Shown one piece after another: positions 43,385 through 51,622 of a stretch of DNA of 64,000 nt. The notes below the pieces were generated by a model. It was not told the DNA's origin. It saw nothing but the letters and a program-made list of their open reading frames with translations, and did not search any database. Origin of the DNA: CAG-964 sp902789345. GTDB lineage: Bacteria > Bacillota > Clostridia > Oscillospirales > Acutalibacteraceae. Both the position numbers and the translations under genes were made by a program. The stretch lies in assembly GCA_052117325.1 (NCBI GenBank), contig JBQKJJ010000012.1; one strand, 5' to 3'. Position 1 is the stretch's first letter; every line of letters starts with the position of its first letter.

Positions 43385-44455
43385 ATGACAACATATAAAA
43401 TTGCCTTGCTAAAAGGCGACGGCATTGGTCCTGAAATTGTTGACCAGGCTGTAAAGGTTCTTGATAAAACAGCAGATAAGTTCGGTTTTGCCGTAGAATA
43501 TGACCCGGCAGATATTGGCGGTATTGCCATTGACAATTACGGCGAGCCTTTGCCACAGGTTACTGTGGACAAGTGCAAGGCGGCTGATTCTGTAATTCTT
43601 GGTGCTGTAGGCGGCCCTAAGTGGGATTCTCAGCCTGCAAATAACCGTCCTGAAAAGGGCCTGCTTAAAATTAGAGAGGCATTGGGCTTGTTTGCAAATC
43701 TTCGCCCGGCGGTTATCTTTGAGCCGCTAAAAAAAGCGTCTCCTATTAAGGACGAAATTATCGGTGACAATTTGGATATTATGATAGTTCGTGAGCTTAC
43801 AGGCGGTATTTACTTTGGCGAGCGTGGCAGACTTGAAGAAAACGGTGTGCCTGCCGCATACGATACAGAAAAATATTCAGTACCTGAAATTGAAAGAATT
43901 GTAAAGGTTGCCTTTGATATGGCAATGAAGAGAAATAAAAAGCTGACAAGCGTTGATAAAGCAAATGTTTTGGAATCCTCAAGACTGTGGAGAGAAACCG
44001 TAAACAGAATTTCAGCAGATTACCCTGAGGTACAGGTTAACCATATGTATGTTGACAACTGCGCTATGCAGCTTGTTCGTAATCCGGGCCAGTTTGATGT
44101 TATAGTTACATCAAACATTTTCGGTGACATTTTGTCTGACGAGGCTTCAATGATAAGCGGTTCTATAGGTATGCTTGCTTCTGCTAGCCTAAGCGGCGGC
44201 AAAAGAGGCTTGTATGAGCCTATTCACGGCAGTGCACCTGACATTGCAGGACAGGATATTGCTAACCCGTTGGCTACAATTTTGTCTGTTGCAATGATGC
44301 TTAGATATTCACTAGACCAACCACAGGCTGCACAGGCTATAGAGGACGCTGTTGCTAAGGCGCTTACAACACACAGAACACCTGATATTTACGAAGAGGG
44401 CAAAACAAAGGTTACTTGCTCACAAATGGGCGATTATGTTTGCACATTGATTTAA
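43385..44455 (+). CDS. leuB: 3-isopropylmalate dehydrogenase
   Basis: LeuB oxidatively decarboxylates 3-isopropylmalate in leucine synthesis. In 356 residues it shows the N-terminal LLKGDGIGPEIV, substrate motif ELTGGIYFG near residue 137, metal-site SNIFGDILSDEASMISGSIG near residue 240, and NAD-binding HGSAPDIAGQDIANP. The leuA, leuC and leuD partners are not in the window, so leuB is detached here. GGAGGT precedes the ATG. Confidence 0.95.
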   Translation: MTTYKIALLKGDGIGPEIVDQAVKVLDKTADKFGFAVEYDPADIGGIAIDNYGEPLPQVTVDKCKAADSVILGAVGGPKWDSQPANNRPEKGLLKIREALGLFANLRPAVIFEPLKKASPIKDEIIGDNLDIMIVRELTGGIYFGERGRLEENGVPAAYDTEKYSVPEIERIVKVAFDMAMKRNKKLTSVDKANVLESSRLWRETVNRISADYPEVQVNHMYVDNCAMQLVRNPGQFDVIVTSNIFGDILSDEASMISGSIGMLASASLSGGKRGLYEPIHGSAPDIAGQDIANPLATILSVAMMLRYSLDQPQAAQAIEDAVAKALTTHRTPDIYEEGKTKVTCSQMGDYVCTLI

Positions 44456-44481
44456 TGCTTTTAGCTGCAAATAAATGTTAT

Positions 44482-44517
44482 ACAGGCTTGGCTATGGCTT
44501 TCTTTAGTCAAGCCTGT
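44482..44517 (+). terminator. Hairpin after leuB
   Basis: ACAGGCTTG and CAAGCCTGT form a perfect 9-bp stem with an 18-base loop, 26 bases past the leuB stop. No T-tract follows. Confidence 0.45.
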
Positions 44518-44608
44518 GCCGATAAATACGAACAGTTACAGCAGCCTGTTAATGTGTATCTACAGCTGTTTTCGGACTGCTGTAAGTGTTCATAAAGGAA
44601 ATTTTAAA

Positions 44609-45322
44609 ATGAATAAATATGACATTCACACACATATACTTCCGGCTATAGATGACGGCTCACAGGATATAGACATATCTGTTGTACTGCTTGAGGAGCT
44701 TGAAAGCCAGGGCGTTACACACTTGGCACTTACACCTCACTTTTATACACAGTATTCCCCTGTTACTAACCACGATGTTAAAGAGTTTGTGGCTAAAAGG
44801 CAAAACGCCTATAATTTGGTAAAGAGTGAATATAGCGGTAGTATTAGGTTAATACTTGGTTGTGAGCTTCACCTTACGCAAAACCTTATGTGCCTGGAGG
44901 ATATTACTCCCTTTTGCTACGAAAACGGCAGGTATATGCTTACAGAAATGCCTTATAACTGTACTTTTAAAAGCGATGACATTAAATTGCTTGAATCTGT
45001 AATAAATAAGTACGGTGTAACACCCATACTGGCACATATAGAGCGCTATCCGGTTTTGCTGAAAGACCAACAGCTTCTTGAGAAATTAATCTCCATGGGC
45101 TGTATGGCACAGGTAAATACAGAAAGCCTTTGCAAAATGTTTGTGGGGCAAAAGTTAATTAAGTATTTGAACAGCGGTTTGGTGCAGTTTATAGGTACAG
45201 ACACCCACTCCACTGTGCGTGGCTGTGACTTTGCAAAGGGCTACAAGGTTATAAGTAAAAAATGTACACCGAATGTTATAGAAAATCTGTCAAATTACGG
45301 CAAAAAGCTGTTTGGGCTTTAA
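44609..45322 (+). CDS. CpsB/YwqE-type PHP tyrosine phosphatase
   Basis: The 237-residue metal-dependent PHP-fold enzyme starts KYDIHTHILPAIDDG. This is the diagnostic DxHxH...DDG of CpsB/CapC/YwqE phosphatases, which dephosphorylate the bacterial tyrosine kinases that control capsule export. Further metal ligands lie in LTPHFY, CELHLT, HIERY and GTDTHS. I start at MNKYD after AAAGGA; 31 upstream codons are not part of the family. No capsule operon or tyrosine kinase is adjacent. Confidence 0.88.
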   Translation: MNKYDIHTHILPAIDDGSQDIDISVVLLEELESQGVTHLALTPHFYTQYSPVTNHDVKEFVAKRQNAYNLVKSEYSGSIRLILGCELHLTQNLMCLEDITPFCYENGRYMLTEMPYNCTFKSDDIKLLESVINKYGVTPILAHIERYPVLLKDQQLLEKLISMGCMAQVNTESLCKMFVGQKLIKYLNSGLVQFIGTDTHSTVRGCDFAKGYKVISKKCTPNVIENLSNYGKKLFGL

Positions 45323-45367
45323 TTGCTTGCTATAAAAAATGTTTATAATATTGGAAGGAGAAATTTA

Positions 45368-46849
45368 ATGTTTAAAAAACTAACAGCTTTAGGACTTACA
45401 ATTTTAATGCTTCTGTCAGCGGCTGCCTGTACAAATGCAAATGATAATGCAGCTACAAAGGACGAGATAAAGGCTACCGAAAAAGCCACAGAAGCGGCTA
45501 CACAGTATGAACCCGTACGAACAAAAGAAACTGTTAATAAGCAGGGCTTGGCTGCAAATATAAGCGACGGTGCTATTTTGCACACATGGTGTTGGTCTTT
45601 TAAAACTATAACAGATAATCTTGACGATATAGCAGACGCTGGCTTTTCTGCTATTCAAACTTCACCGATAATGCAGTGCAAGGTTGGCGAAGACGGCGGT
45701 ATGCAGCTGCAGGATAAGGGCGACAGCACCAACAAGGGCAAATGGTACTATCATTATCAGCCTACAGACTATGTAATCGGCAATTACCAGCTTGGCACAA
45801 AGGAAGAGTTTACAAAAATGTGCCAAGAGGCGCACAAGCGTGGCATACAGGTAATAGTAGATGCAGTGCTTAATCATACAACAGGCGACAAGTCGGTTAT
45901 AAGTGAAAATATTACCAACATTAAAAATGCTTTTCACAATAAGGGCGATATAAGCGATTATTCTGACCGAAAGGAAGTAACACAGGGCAATTTGCTGGGC
46001 TTGCAGGACCTTAACACACAAAATAAGGAAATCCAGCAGTATCTTTTAAGCTATCTAAAGGATTGCGTTGCCTGCGGTGCAGACGGCTTTAGATTTGACG
46101 CTACAAAGCACATAGAGCTTAGCACAGACGACAAGGAGTATGCGTCTGACTTTTGGAATGTTGTTTTAAATAACGGTTCAAAATTCCAGTATGGCGAGGT
46201 GCTTCAGGGCGGCTCTGATAAAATTACTTCATATGCAAAAATTATGAATGTTACAGCCTCTGAATACGGCAGTATGCTGCGGGATGCAGTTATAAATCAA
46301 GATGTTTCAGTTGGTGGACTGCGTGATTACGCAGTAAACGGCATCGACGAAAGCAGTCTTGTAACTTGGGTAGAATCTCATGACAACTACTGTAACGACG
46401 GCAACTGGTCGGCAATGAACGAAAAGCAAATTAAGCAGGCTTGGGCTATTCTATGTACAAGGTCAGGCGGTACGCCTCTTTTCTTTGACAGACCAAGCGG
46501 AGCTTCAACAGAGGACCAATGGGGCGACAATAAAATAGGAAAAGCAGGCAGCAGCTTCTACAAGGACAAAGAGGTTGTTCAGGTAAATAAATTCAGAACA
46601 GCTATGATTGGTCAAGAGGAAAAGCTGACTAATCCTGAGGACGACCCAGGTGTTATTATGATAGAGCGTGGCAGTAAGGGCGCAGTAATCGTTAATGTAA
46701 CCGGGGAAGAAATAAAGCTTACAGAGGCCGATACCAATTTGGCAGACGGAACCTACAAGGATAAAGTAGGCGGCAAGGAATTTAAGGTTAAGGATGGCAA
46801 GCTTAAGGGTACCGTAAAGAAAAATGCGGTTGTTGTACTGTATAAATAA
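45368..46849 (+). CDS. Lipoprotein alpha-amylase (GH13)
   Basis: This 493-residue glycoside hydrolase is anchored by a lipobox (LSAAAC, cysteine near residue 20) after a signal peptide. The four GH13 motifs are DAVLNH, GFRFDATKH (nucleophile Asp), GEVLQGG (acid Glu) and VESHDN. The C-terminal ~80 residues form a beta domain. It has no starch-binding module or dockerin, so it acts at the membrane surface on maltodextrins or starch. GGAAGGAG precedes the ATG. It does not form an operon with a sugar transporter here. Confidence 0.93.
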   Translation: MFKKLTALGLTILMLLSAAACTNANDNAATKDEIKATEKATEAATQYEPVRTKETVNKQGLAANISDGAILHTWCWSFKTITDNLDDIADAGFSAIQTSPIMQCKVGEDGGMQLQDKGDSTNKGKWYYHYQPTDYVIGNYQLGTKEEFTKMCQEAHKRGIQVIVDAVLNHTTGDKSVISENITNIKNAFHNKGDISDYSDRKEVTQGNLLGLQDLNTQNKEIQQYLLSYLKDCVACGADGFRFDATKHIELSTDDKEYASDFWNVVLNNGSKFQYGEVLQGGSDKITSYAKIMNVTASEYGSMLRDAVINQDVSVGGLRDYAVNGIDESSLVTWVESHDNYCNDGNWSAMNEKQIKQAWAILCTRSGGTPLFFDRPSGASTEDQWGDNKIGKAGSSFYKDKEVVQVNKFRTAMIGQEEKLTNPEDDPGVIMIERGSKGAVIVNVTGEEIKLTEADTNLADGTYKDKVGGKEFKVKDGKLKGTVKKNAVVVLYK

Positions 46850-46855
46850 CAATTA

Positions 46856-46887
46856 AAGGGGTGGTGCTAAAAATGGCACTGCCCCTT
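46856..46887 (+). terminator. Terminator-like hairpin after amylase
   Basis: AAGGGGTGGTGCT pairs with GGCACTGCCCCTT (three G-T wobbles, 6-base loop), seven bases after the amylase stop. Confidence 0.55.
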
Positions 46888-46977
46888 AGGTTTATTAACT
46901 ATATAGCTGTTTAACATTACTTGCATAAAAAAATCTATATATTAAAAATAAAAATATAAATAATAACTAAATTACTG

Positions 46978-47006
46978 TTGACAAATAATATAGCTTGTGT
47001 TATCAT
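46978..47006 (+). promoter_or_regulatory. Strong promoter in the amylase-mutS gap
   Basis: A perfect TTGACA and TATCAT are 17 bases apart. A terminator follows about 65 bases downstream, before any gene. Confidence 0.65.
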
Positions 47007-47012
47007 AATGTT

Positions 47013-47098
47013 GTAATAAGTGTACAAATTCTATAATTTGTTTATAACTTTTTTCATAATACTCCTGAAAGCAGGTGGCTGTTCTGCCACCTGTTTTT
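47013..47098 (+). ncRNA. Candidate small RNA or terminated leader (~85 nt)
   Basis: Transcription from the promoter at 46978 would reach a rho-independent terminator at 47072-47098 (CAGGTGGC/GCCACCTG, 6-base loop, five T) after ~85 bases without an open frame. It could be an independent small RNA, or an attenuator for the MutS-like gene at 47191. I recognise no known RNA family. This accounts for much of the 341-base gap 46850-47190. Confidence 0.4.
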
Positions 47099-47190
47099 GC
47101 ATACACGGCACATTACCGTATAAACAGCAGGCGGTGTTGTGAATAGGCATTATAAACACATAAAACCAGTATATTTGGGGGTGCAGCTAA

Positions 47191-48858
47191 ATGAATTTTA
47201 GTCTTTTTTATCCGGATAATTATGTAAAGTCCCCTCTTACAATGAATGCAGAGGCAATTAACGACCTGTCTATCGACTACATAGTTACTGTCCTTACAGA
47301 GGATTCTTACGAGCAAAACAGCATAAAACAGCTTATGACGCAGATTGAATGCAGTCAGGAGCTTATTAAATACAGATGTGATGTTTTTGAGGATTTTCTG
47401 CGCTTGCCGGAGCTTAGAGAAAAATTAACCGATTTGCTCGGTATGCTTGGAGAGCTGCGTGAGCTTGAAAAGTTTAAGAAAGACAGCGACGCATCTTCGC
47501 TTTGGCAGTTGATAAACCGTTTGCGTGAAATTAACCGTTACATAGACTGTATAAAAAGCTTAAAATATACTTTGGAAAAGCTGGATCTTCATTCGGCAGG
47601 TCTTCAAAGGCTTAGAAAGTTGGTTACGGATATTTACAACGACGGCTCTTTTGAACCTCTCCAGCAGGATATTGCCGATGCCTTTAAACAGGCAAGGCAG
47701 CTAAAAAGCGTAACAATAGGCGTTAATTTGGACAATATGCTGCGCCCTATGCGTGCAGGTATCTTGTCCCTAAACAGCAAGGAGTTTACAGACAGCGGAG
47801 TTTTAAAAAGATTTATGGCCATTTCCGCCAAAAAGGATGGGGGAGTATTGCCGGGAAATGACTATGCCCATTTAAAATCTTTCCACCCGGCATCGTCTAA
47901 GGAGTTTAAGCTTGCATTTGATGATGTTCCTACCGGTCAGGACAGGCTTTCAGACAGTATGAAGCAGGTAGTAACTGAAATAATGGCACGAATTGTAGGA
48001 AATATTAAGGATGTACTCAGAAAGCATGTTAATGTAAACGGTTATACCTTTATATCCCTAATGCCGGAAATTATCTTCTACATAAGGTGGGCAGAGCTTG
48101 TAGATAAAATACAGGCCAAAGGACTTCCTATGTGCAAGGCGGAAATACTTCCTGTAGAAAACAGAGAAATTGAGGCAACAGACCTTTACAATTTAAAACT
48201 TGCTATTAAGGTTGTAAATGGTGAGGATATAAATATAATTACAAATAAGATAGAATTTAACGATGATGTAGGCAGAATATTTATTCTTACAGGGCCTAAC
48301 CGTGGCGGTAAAACAACCGTTACACAGGCGTTAGGCTTGGCGGTTTTAATGGCGCAGTGCGGTATATATGTTCCTTGCAGTAGCTTTCGCCTTAGTCCTT
48401 GTGACAATATATACACTCATTTCCCTGCTGATGAAAACGAAACTGTAGACTTGGGCAGACTGGGTGAAGAATCCTCAAGACTTGCCGATATTTTTAACAA
48501 TGCTACCGAAAAGAGCTTGCTTTTGCTAAACGAGAGCCTTGCCACAACAAATGTTACCGAGGGCGTTTATATTGCTACCGATGTTGTAAAATCTATGCGC
48601 TACTTAGGCGTTAGGTGCATATTCAACACCCATATGCACGAGCTTGCCGCAAATGTTTCTAAAATGAACAGTGCGGTAGATGGCAGCTCCAAAATTGAAA
48701 GTATGGTTACAGGCGTTGACAAGGGTGAAAGGTCCTTTAAGGTGTATATAAATCCGCCGCAGGGTTTAAGCTATGCAAAGGACATTGCCGAAAAATACGG
48801 AGTAACCTTTGACAAAATAAAAAGCACCATTGACAGCAAACGAAAACAAACCACATAG
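47191..48858 (+). CDS. MutS-family ATPase lacking mismatch-recognition domain
   Basis: The 555 residues hold only the helical core and ATPase of MutS. Walker A is TGPNRGGKTT near residue 369, and NESLATTN and FNTHMHELA mark the Walker B and H-loop region. The N-terminal mismatch-binding and connector domains of MutS1 and the Smr domain of MutS2 are both absent. Its function is therefore unknown; such short MutS paralogues may act in recombination or on ribosomes. GGGGGTG precedes the ATG. Confidence 0.82.
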   Translation: MNFSLFYPDNYVKSPLTMNAEAINDLSIDYIVTVLTEDSYEQNSIKQLMTQIECSQELIKYRCDVFEDFLRLPELREKLTDLLGMLGELRELEKFKKDSDASSLWQLINRLREINRYIDCIKSLKYTLEKLDLHSAGLQRLRKLVTDIYNDGSFEPLQQDIADAFKQARQLKSVTIGVNLDNMLRPMRAGILSLNSKEFTDSGVLKRFMAISAKKDGGVLPGNDYAHLKSFHPASSKEFKLAFDDVPTGQDRLSDSMKQVVTEIMARIVGNIKDVLRKHVNVNGYTFISLMPEIIFYIRWAELVDKIQAKGLPMCKAEILPVENREIEATDLYNLKLAIKVVNGEDINIITNKIEFNDDVGRIFILTGPNRGGKTTVTQALGLAVLMAQCGIYVPCSSFRLSPCDNIYTHFPADENETVDLGRLGEESSRLADIFNNATEKSLLLLNESLATTNVTEGVYIATDVVKSMRYLGVRCIFNTHMHELAANVSKMNSAVDGSSKIESMVTGVDKGERSFKVYINPPQGLSYAKDIAEKYGVTFDKIKSTIDSKRKQTT

Positions 48859-48898
48859 AATACAAATTACCTGTAATAAGGCAAAAATTAATAAATAT

Positions 48899-48953
48899 CA
48901 CCGAGAATTATTCAAGTATACAAGGCTTGTTTATTGCTCGGTGTTTATTTTTT
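48899..48953 (+). terminator. Terminator after the MutS-like gene
   Basis: CACCGAG and CTCGGTG pair over a 31-base loop that has its own small CAAG/CTTG helix, then a T-rich tract (TTTATTTTTTAT). Confidence 0.55.
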
Positions 48954-49082
48954 ATATAAAATTTTGGAATATTTTCGGCAAAGGCGGCACAATATATTAT
49001 AGATATTGTACGGAAAATTTATGTTGGAAAATGTAGGGTAAGGGTAATTCCTACTAATTCAGTAGAAATTTTACAAAACCTA

Positions 49083-49111
49083 TTGAAATTCTGTATTTAA
49101 GGGTATATAAT
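49083..49111 (+). promoter_or_regulatory. Promoter of rnhA
   Basis: TTGAAA and a perfect TATAAT are 17 bases apart, ending 36 bases before the ATG. Confidence 0.65.
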
Positions 49112-49147
49112 AGCCTTAAAGTAATTACTGGTAAGGAACATATTAAT

Positions 49148-49585
49148 ATGAAAAATGTTGAAATATTTACCGACGGTGCCTGCTCAGGCAATCCCGGCCC
49201 TGGGGGCTGGGGCGCTATACTTAGGTACAACGGTAATGAAAAAGAGTTGTCCGGCGGTGCGGCCGATACCACCAACAACAGAATGGAAATGACAGCAGTT
49301 TTGCAGGCACTTACCGCTTTAAAAGAGGCCTGCAATGTTACCCTTTACAGCGACTCTCAGTATGTTTGCAATGCTTTAAAGCTGGGATGGGCAAAAAAGT
49401 GGAAAGCAAATAATTGGATGCGAAACAAAAAAGAACCTGCCCTTAACCCGGACCTTTGGGAAAAGCTTTTAGAGCAGTACGACAGGCATAATGTAACTGT
49501 GGTGTGGGTAAAAGGTCACGCAGGGCATCCCGAAAACGAGCGCTGTGACAGGCTGGCTGTTGAACAGGCAAAAAAATACGCCTAA
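49148..49585 (+). CDS. rnhA: Ribonuclease HI
   Basis: RNase HI degrades RNA in RNA-DNA hybrids. The 145 residues carry the complete DEDD centre: D9 (FTDGAC), E47 (RMEM), D69 (YSDSQY) and D134 (RCDRLA). H124 is in the KGHAGHPEN loop. GNPGPGGWG is the classic N-terminal signature. It has its own promoter and is followed 41 bases later by nifS, which may be co-transcribed. Confidence 0.96.
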   Translation: MKNVEIFTDGACSGNPGPGGWGAILRYNGNEKELSGGAADTTNNRMEMTAVLQALTALKEACNVTLYSDSQYVCNALKLGWAKKWKANNWMRNKKEPALNPDLWEKLLEQYDRHNVTVVWVKGHAGHPENERCDRLAVEQAKKYA

Positions 49586-49626
49586 CTATATATTATAATA
49601 TTTACAGTAGGGAAGTGTTTTGATAA

Positions 49627-50811
49627 ATGAATAGAATATACGCAGACAATGCTGCAACAACAGCATTATCACCGGAGGTACTGCAGGATATGATGCCATA
49701 CCTTACTACAGTGTATGGTAATCCGTCAAGTATGTATTCCATAGGTTCAGAGGCACAAAAGGCCGTAGAGCTTGCCAGAGTTGATGTTGCAGAGGCAATT
49801 AACGCTCTGCCAAGAGAGATATTCTTTACATCAGGCGGCAGCGAGTCTGACAACTGGGCTATTAAGGGTGTTGCCAGAGCGCTAAAGGCAAAGGGCAAAA
49901 ACCATATTATTACATCTGCCTTTGAGCACCACGCAGTTTTGCACACCTGTGATGCCCTAAAAAAAGAGGGTTTTGAAATTACTCTGCTTGATGTTCACAG
50001 CGACGGCTTGGTTCGTCCTGAAGAGCTGGAGGCAGCTATTAAAGATACAACAGCACTGGTAAGCATTATGTATGCAAATAACGAAATCGGCACTATACAG
50101 CCTATTGAAGAGCTTGGTGCAATTTGCCGCAAGCACGGTGTTTTATTCCATACCGATGCAGTTCAGGCTATGGGCAATGTCCCTATAGATGTTAAAAAGC
50201 AAAATATTGATTTGCTGTCTATGACAGCGCATAAGTTGCACGGACCAAAGGGCTGCGGTGCTTTGTATATAAGACAGGGTGTAAGACCGCAGATTCTAAT
50301 TGACGGCGGCGCACAGGAAAGAGGAATGCGTGCCGGTACAGAAAATGTTGCCGGTATTGTTGGTTTGGCAAGTGCCGTTAAGCGTGCCAAGGCAACAATG
50401 GAACAGCGCACAGAAAAGCTTACAAGATTAAGAAACAAGCTTATTGACAGCTTGTCTAAAATAGAAAGAAGCCGACTAAACGGCGACAGAGAAAAACGAC
50501 TGCCGGGCAATATAAATATGTGCTTTGAGGGGATCGAGGGCGAGGCTCTGCTTTTAAGACTTGACCTAATGGGCATTTGTGCTTCGTCAGGTTCAGCTTG
50601 TACATCAGGCTCATTGGACCCAAGCCATGTGCTTTTGGCTATCGGCTTGCCTCACGAAATTGCCCACGGCTCTTTAAGACTTTCCTTTAGTGACGAAACC
50701 ACCGAAGAGGATATTGACTATATAGCTAAGTGTGTTCCGCAGGTAGTAAATACGCTTAGGTCTATGTCGCCGGTGTGGGAAAGAATTAAACAACAGGAAC
50801 AGGGAAAGTGA
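49627..50811 (+). CDS. nifS: Cysteine desulfurase NifS
   Basis: This PLP enzyme removes sulfur from cysteine for Fe-S cluster building. In 394 residues it shows the N-terminal YADNAATT, PLP-lysine MTAHKLHGPKG near residue 201, and the active-site Cys loop SSGSACTSGSLDPSH near residue 320. The short loop marks class I (NifS/IscS). The scaffold nifU follows 26 bases later, which forms the minimal clostridial ISC pair. Confidence 0.96.
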   Translation: MNRIYADNAATTALSPEVLQDMMPYLTTVYGNPSSMYSIGSEAQKAVELARVDVAEAINALPREIFFTSGGSESDNWAIKGVARALKAKGKNHIITSAFEHHAVLHTCDALKKEGFEITLLDVHSDGLVRPEELEAAIKDTTALVSIMYANNEIGTIQPIEELGAICRKHGVLFHTDAVQAMGNVPIDVKKQNIDLLSMTAHKLHGPKGCGALYIRQGVRPQILIDGGAQERGMRAGTENVAGIVGLASAVKRAKATMEQRTEKLTRLRNKLIDSLSKIERSRLNGDREKRLPGNINMCFEGIEGEALLLRLDLMGICASSGSACTSGSLDPSHVLLAIGLPHEIAHGSLRLSFSDETTEEDIDYIAKCVPQVVNTLRSMSPVWERIKQQEQGK

Positions 50812-50837
50812 TTTTATTACAGAAAGGATAATGAAAA

Positions 50838-51278
50838 ATGGCATATAGTGAAAAGGTTATGGATCATTTTGCAAATCCACGCAATGTAGGCGAAATTGAA
50901 GATGCCGACGGTATAGGTGAGGTAGGCAACGCAAAGTGCGGCGACATAATGAAAATGTACATTAAGGTTGATAACGATGTTATTACCGATGTTAAGTTTA
51001 AAACCTTTGGCTGCGGTGCGGCAATAGCTACAAGCTCTATGGCTACCGAGCTTATAAAGGGCAAGTCTATTAATGACGCACTAAAGCTTACAAACAAAGC
51101 AGTTATGGAAGCTCTGGACGGTTTGCCGCCGGTGAAAGTTCACTGTTCGGTTCTTGCAGAACAGGCTATTAAAGCAGCAGTAAGCGACTACTACAAAAGG
51201 CGTGGCGTTGACCCTACTCTTATAGTAGGAGAAATTAAAGAGTGCGACCACGATCATGACTGCGGCTGTCAGCTGTAA
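50838..51278 (+). CDS. nifU: Fe-S cluster scaffold NifU/IscU
   Basis: This 146-residue IscU-like scaffold has its three cluster cysteines in GNAKCGDIM, FGCGAAIATSS and VHCSVLAEQA. The N-terminal YSEKVMDHFANPRNVG is the family start. A His/Cys-rich C-terminal tail (CDHDHDCGCQL) is added and may bind metal. It lacks the NifU C-terminal domain. It is downstream of nifS, with AAAGGA before the ATG. Confidence 0.95.
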   Translation: MAYSEKVMDHFANPRNVGEIEDADGIGEVGNAKCGDIMKMYIKVDNDVITDVKFKTFGCGAAIATSSMATELIKGKSINDALKLTNKAVMEALDGLPPVKVHCSVLAEQAIKAAVSDYYKRRGVDPTLIVGEIKECDHDHDCGCQL

Positions 51279-51321
51279 TGTTGGTTTGTTTGTGACATTT
51301 TAATAATAATACACAGACTTT

Positions 51322-51350
51322 AGGAGCGTTTTTACGCTCCTTTTCTTTTT
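51322..51350 (+). terminator. Terminator of the rnhA-nifSU unit
   Basis: AGGAGCG and CGCTCCT form a 7-bp stem with a 6-base loop, followed by TTTCTTTTT, 44 bases past nifU. Confidence 0.8.
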
Positions 51351-51475
51351 GTACCATAGCACAAAATTGTGCTGAAAATTAAAGTCCTTTAATTACTACA
51401 GCACATCGGTAAATGAAATGCTGTAAAAATTTGCAATTTATTAATAAATTTATTGCAAAAAACAGAAAAATAAGG

Positions 51476-51504
51476 TTGCACATTGAAAATAACTGTGCTA
51501 TAAT
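51476..51504 (+). promoter_or_regulatory. Promoter of gdhA
   Basis: TTGCAC and a perfect TATAAT are 17 bases apart, about 118 bases before the gdhA start. Confidence 0.7.
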
Positions 51505-51544
51505 TGAGTCGTTCAGCAACGGGGCTGTTATTTGGTAATGTAGT

Positions 51545-51590
51545 ACATCTGCAGCAGTGTTCCTGTTGTGGATGTAATTTTTTTATTTTA
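51545..51590 (+). promoter_or_regulatory. Intrinsic terminator/attenuator in the gdhA leader
   Basis: ACATCTGCAGCAG pairs with CTGTTGTGGATGT (three G-T wobbles, 5-base loop), followed by AATTTTTTTATTTTA. It sits between the promoter and the gdhA start, so it would stop most transcripts unless relieved. The upstream leader (51505-51544) begins GAGTCGTTCAGCAACGG; I do not recognise an aptamer. The rest of the gap 51351-51475 is AT-rich. Confidence 0.6.
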
Positions 51591-51622
51591 ATTAATAATG
51601 TGTTTAAGGAGGTAGTATTTCA

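Noticed and set aside
51505..51544. Resemblance of CGTTCA in the gdhA leader to the glutamine (glnA) riboswitch
   Set aside because: Only a short stretch matches; the second conserved segment of that RNA is not present.
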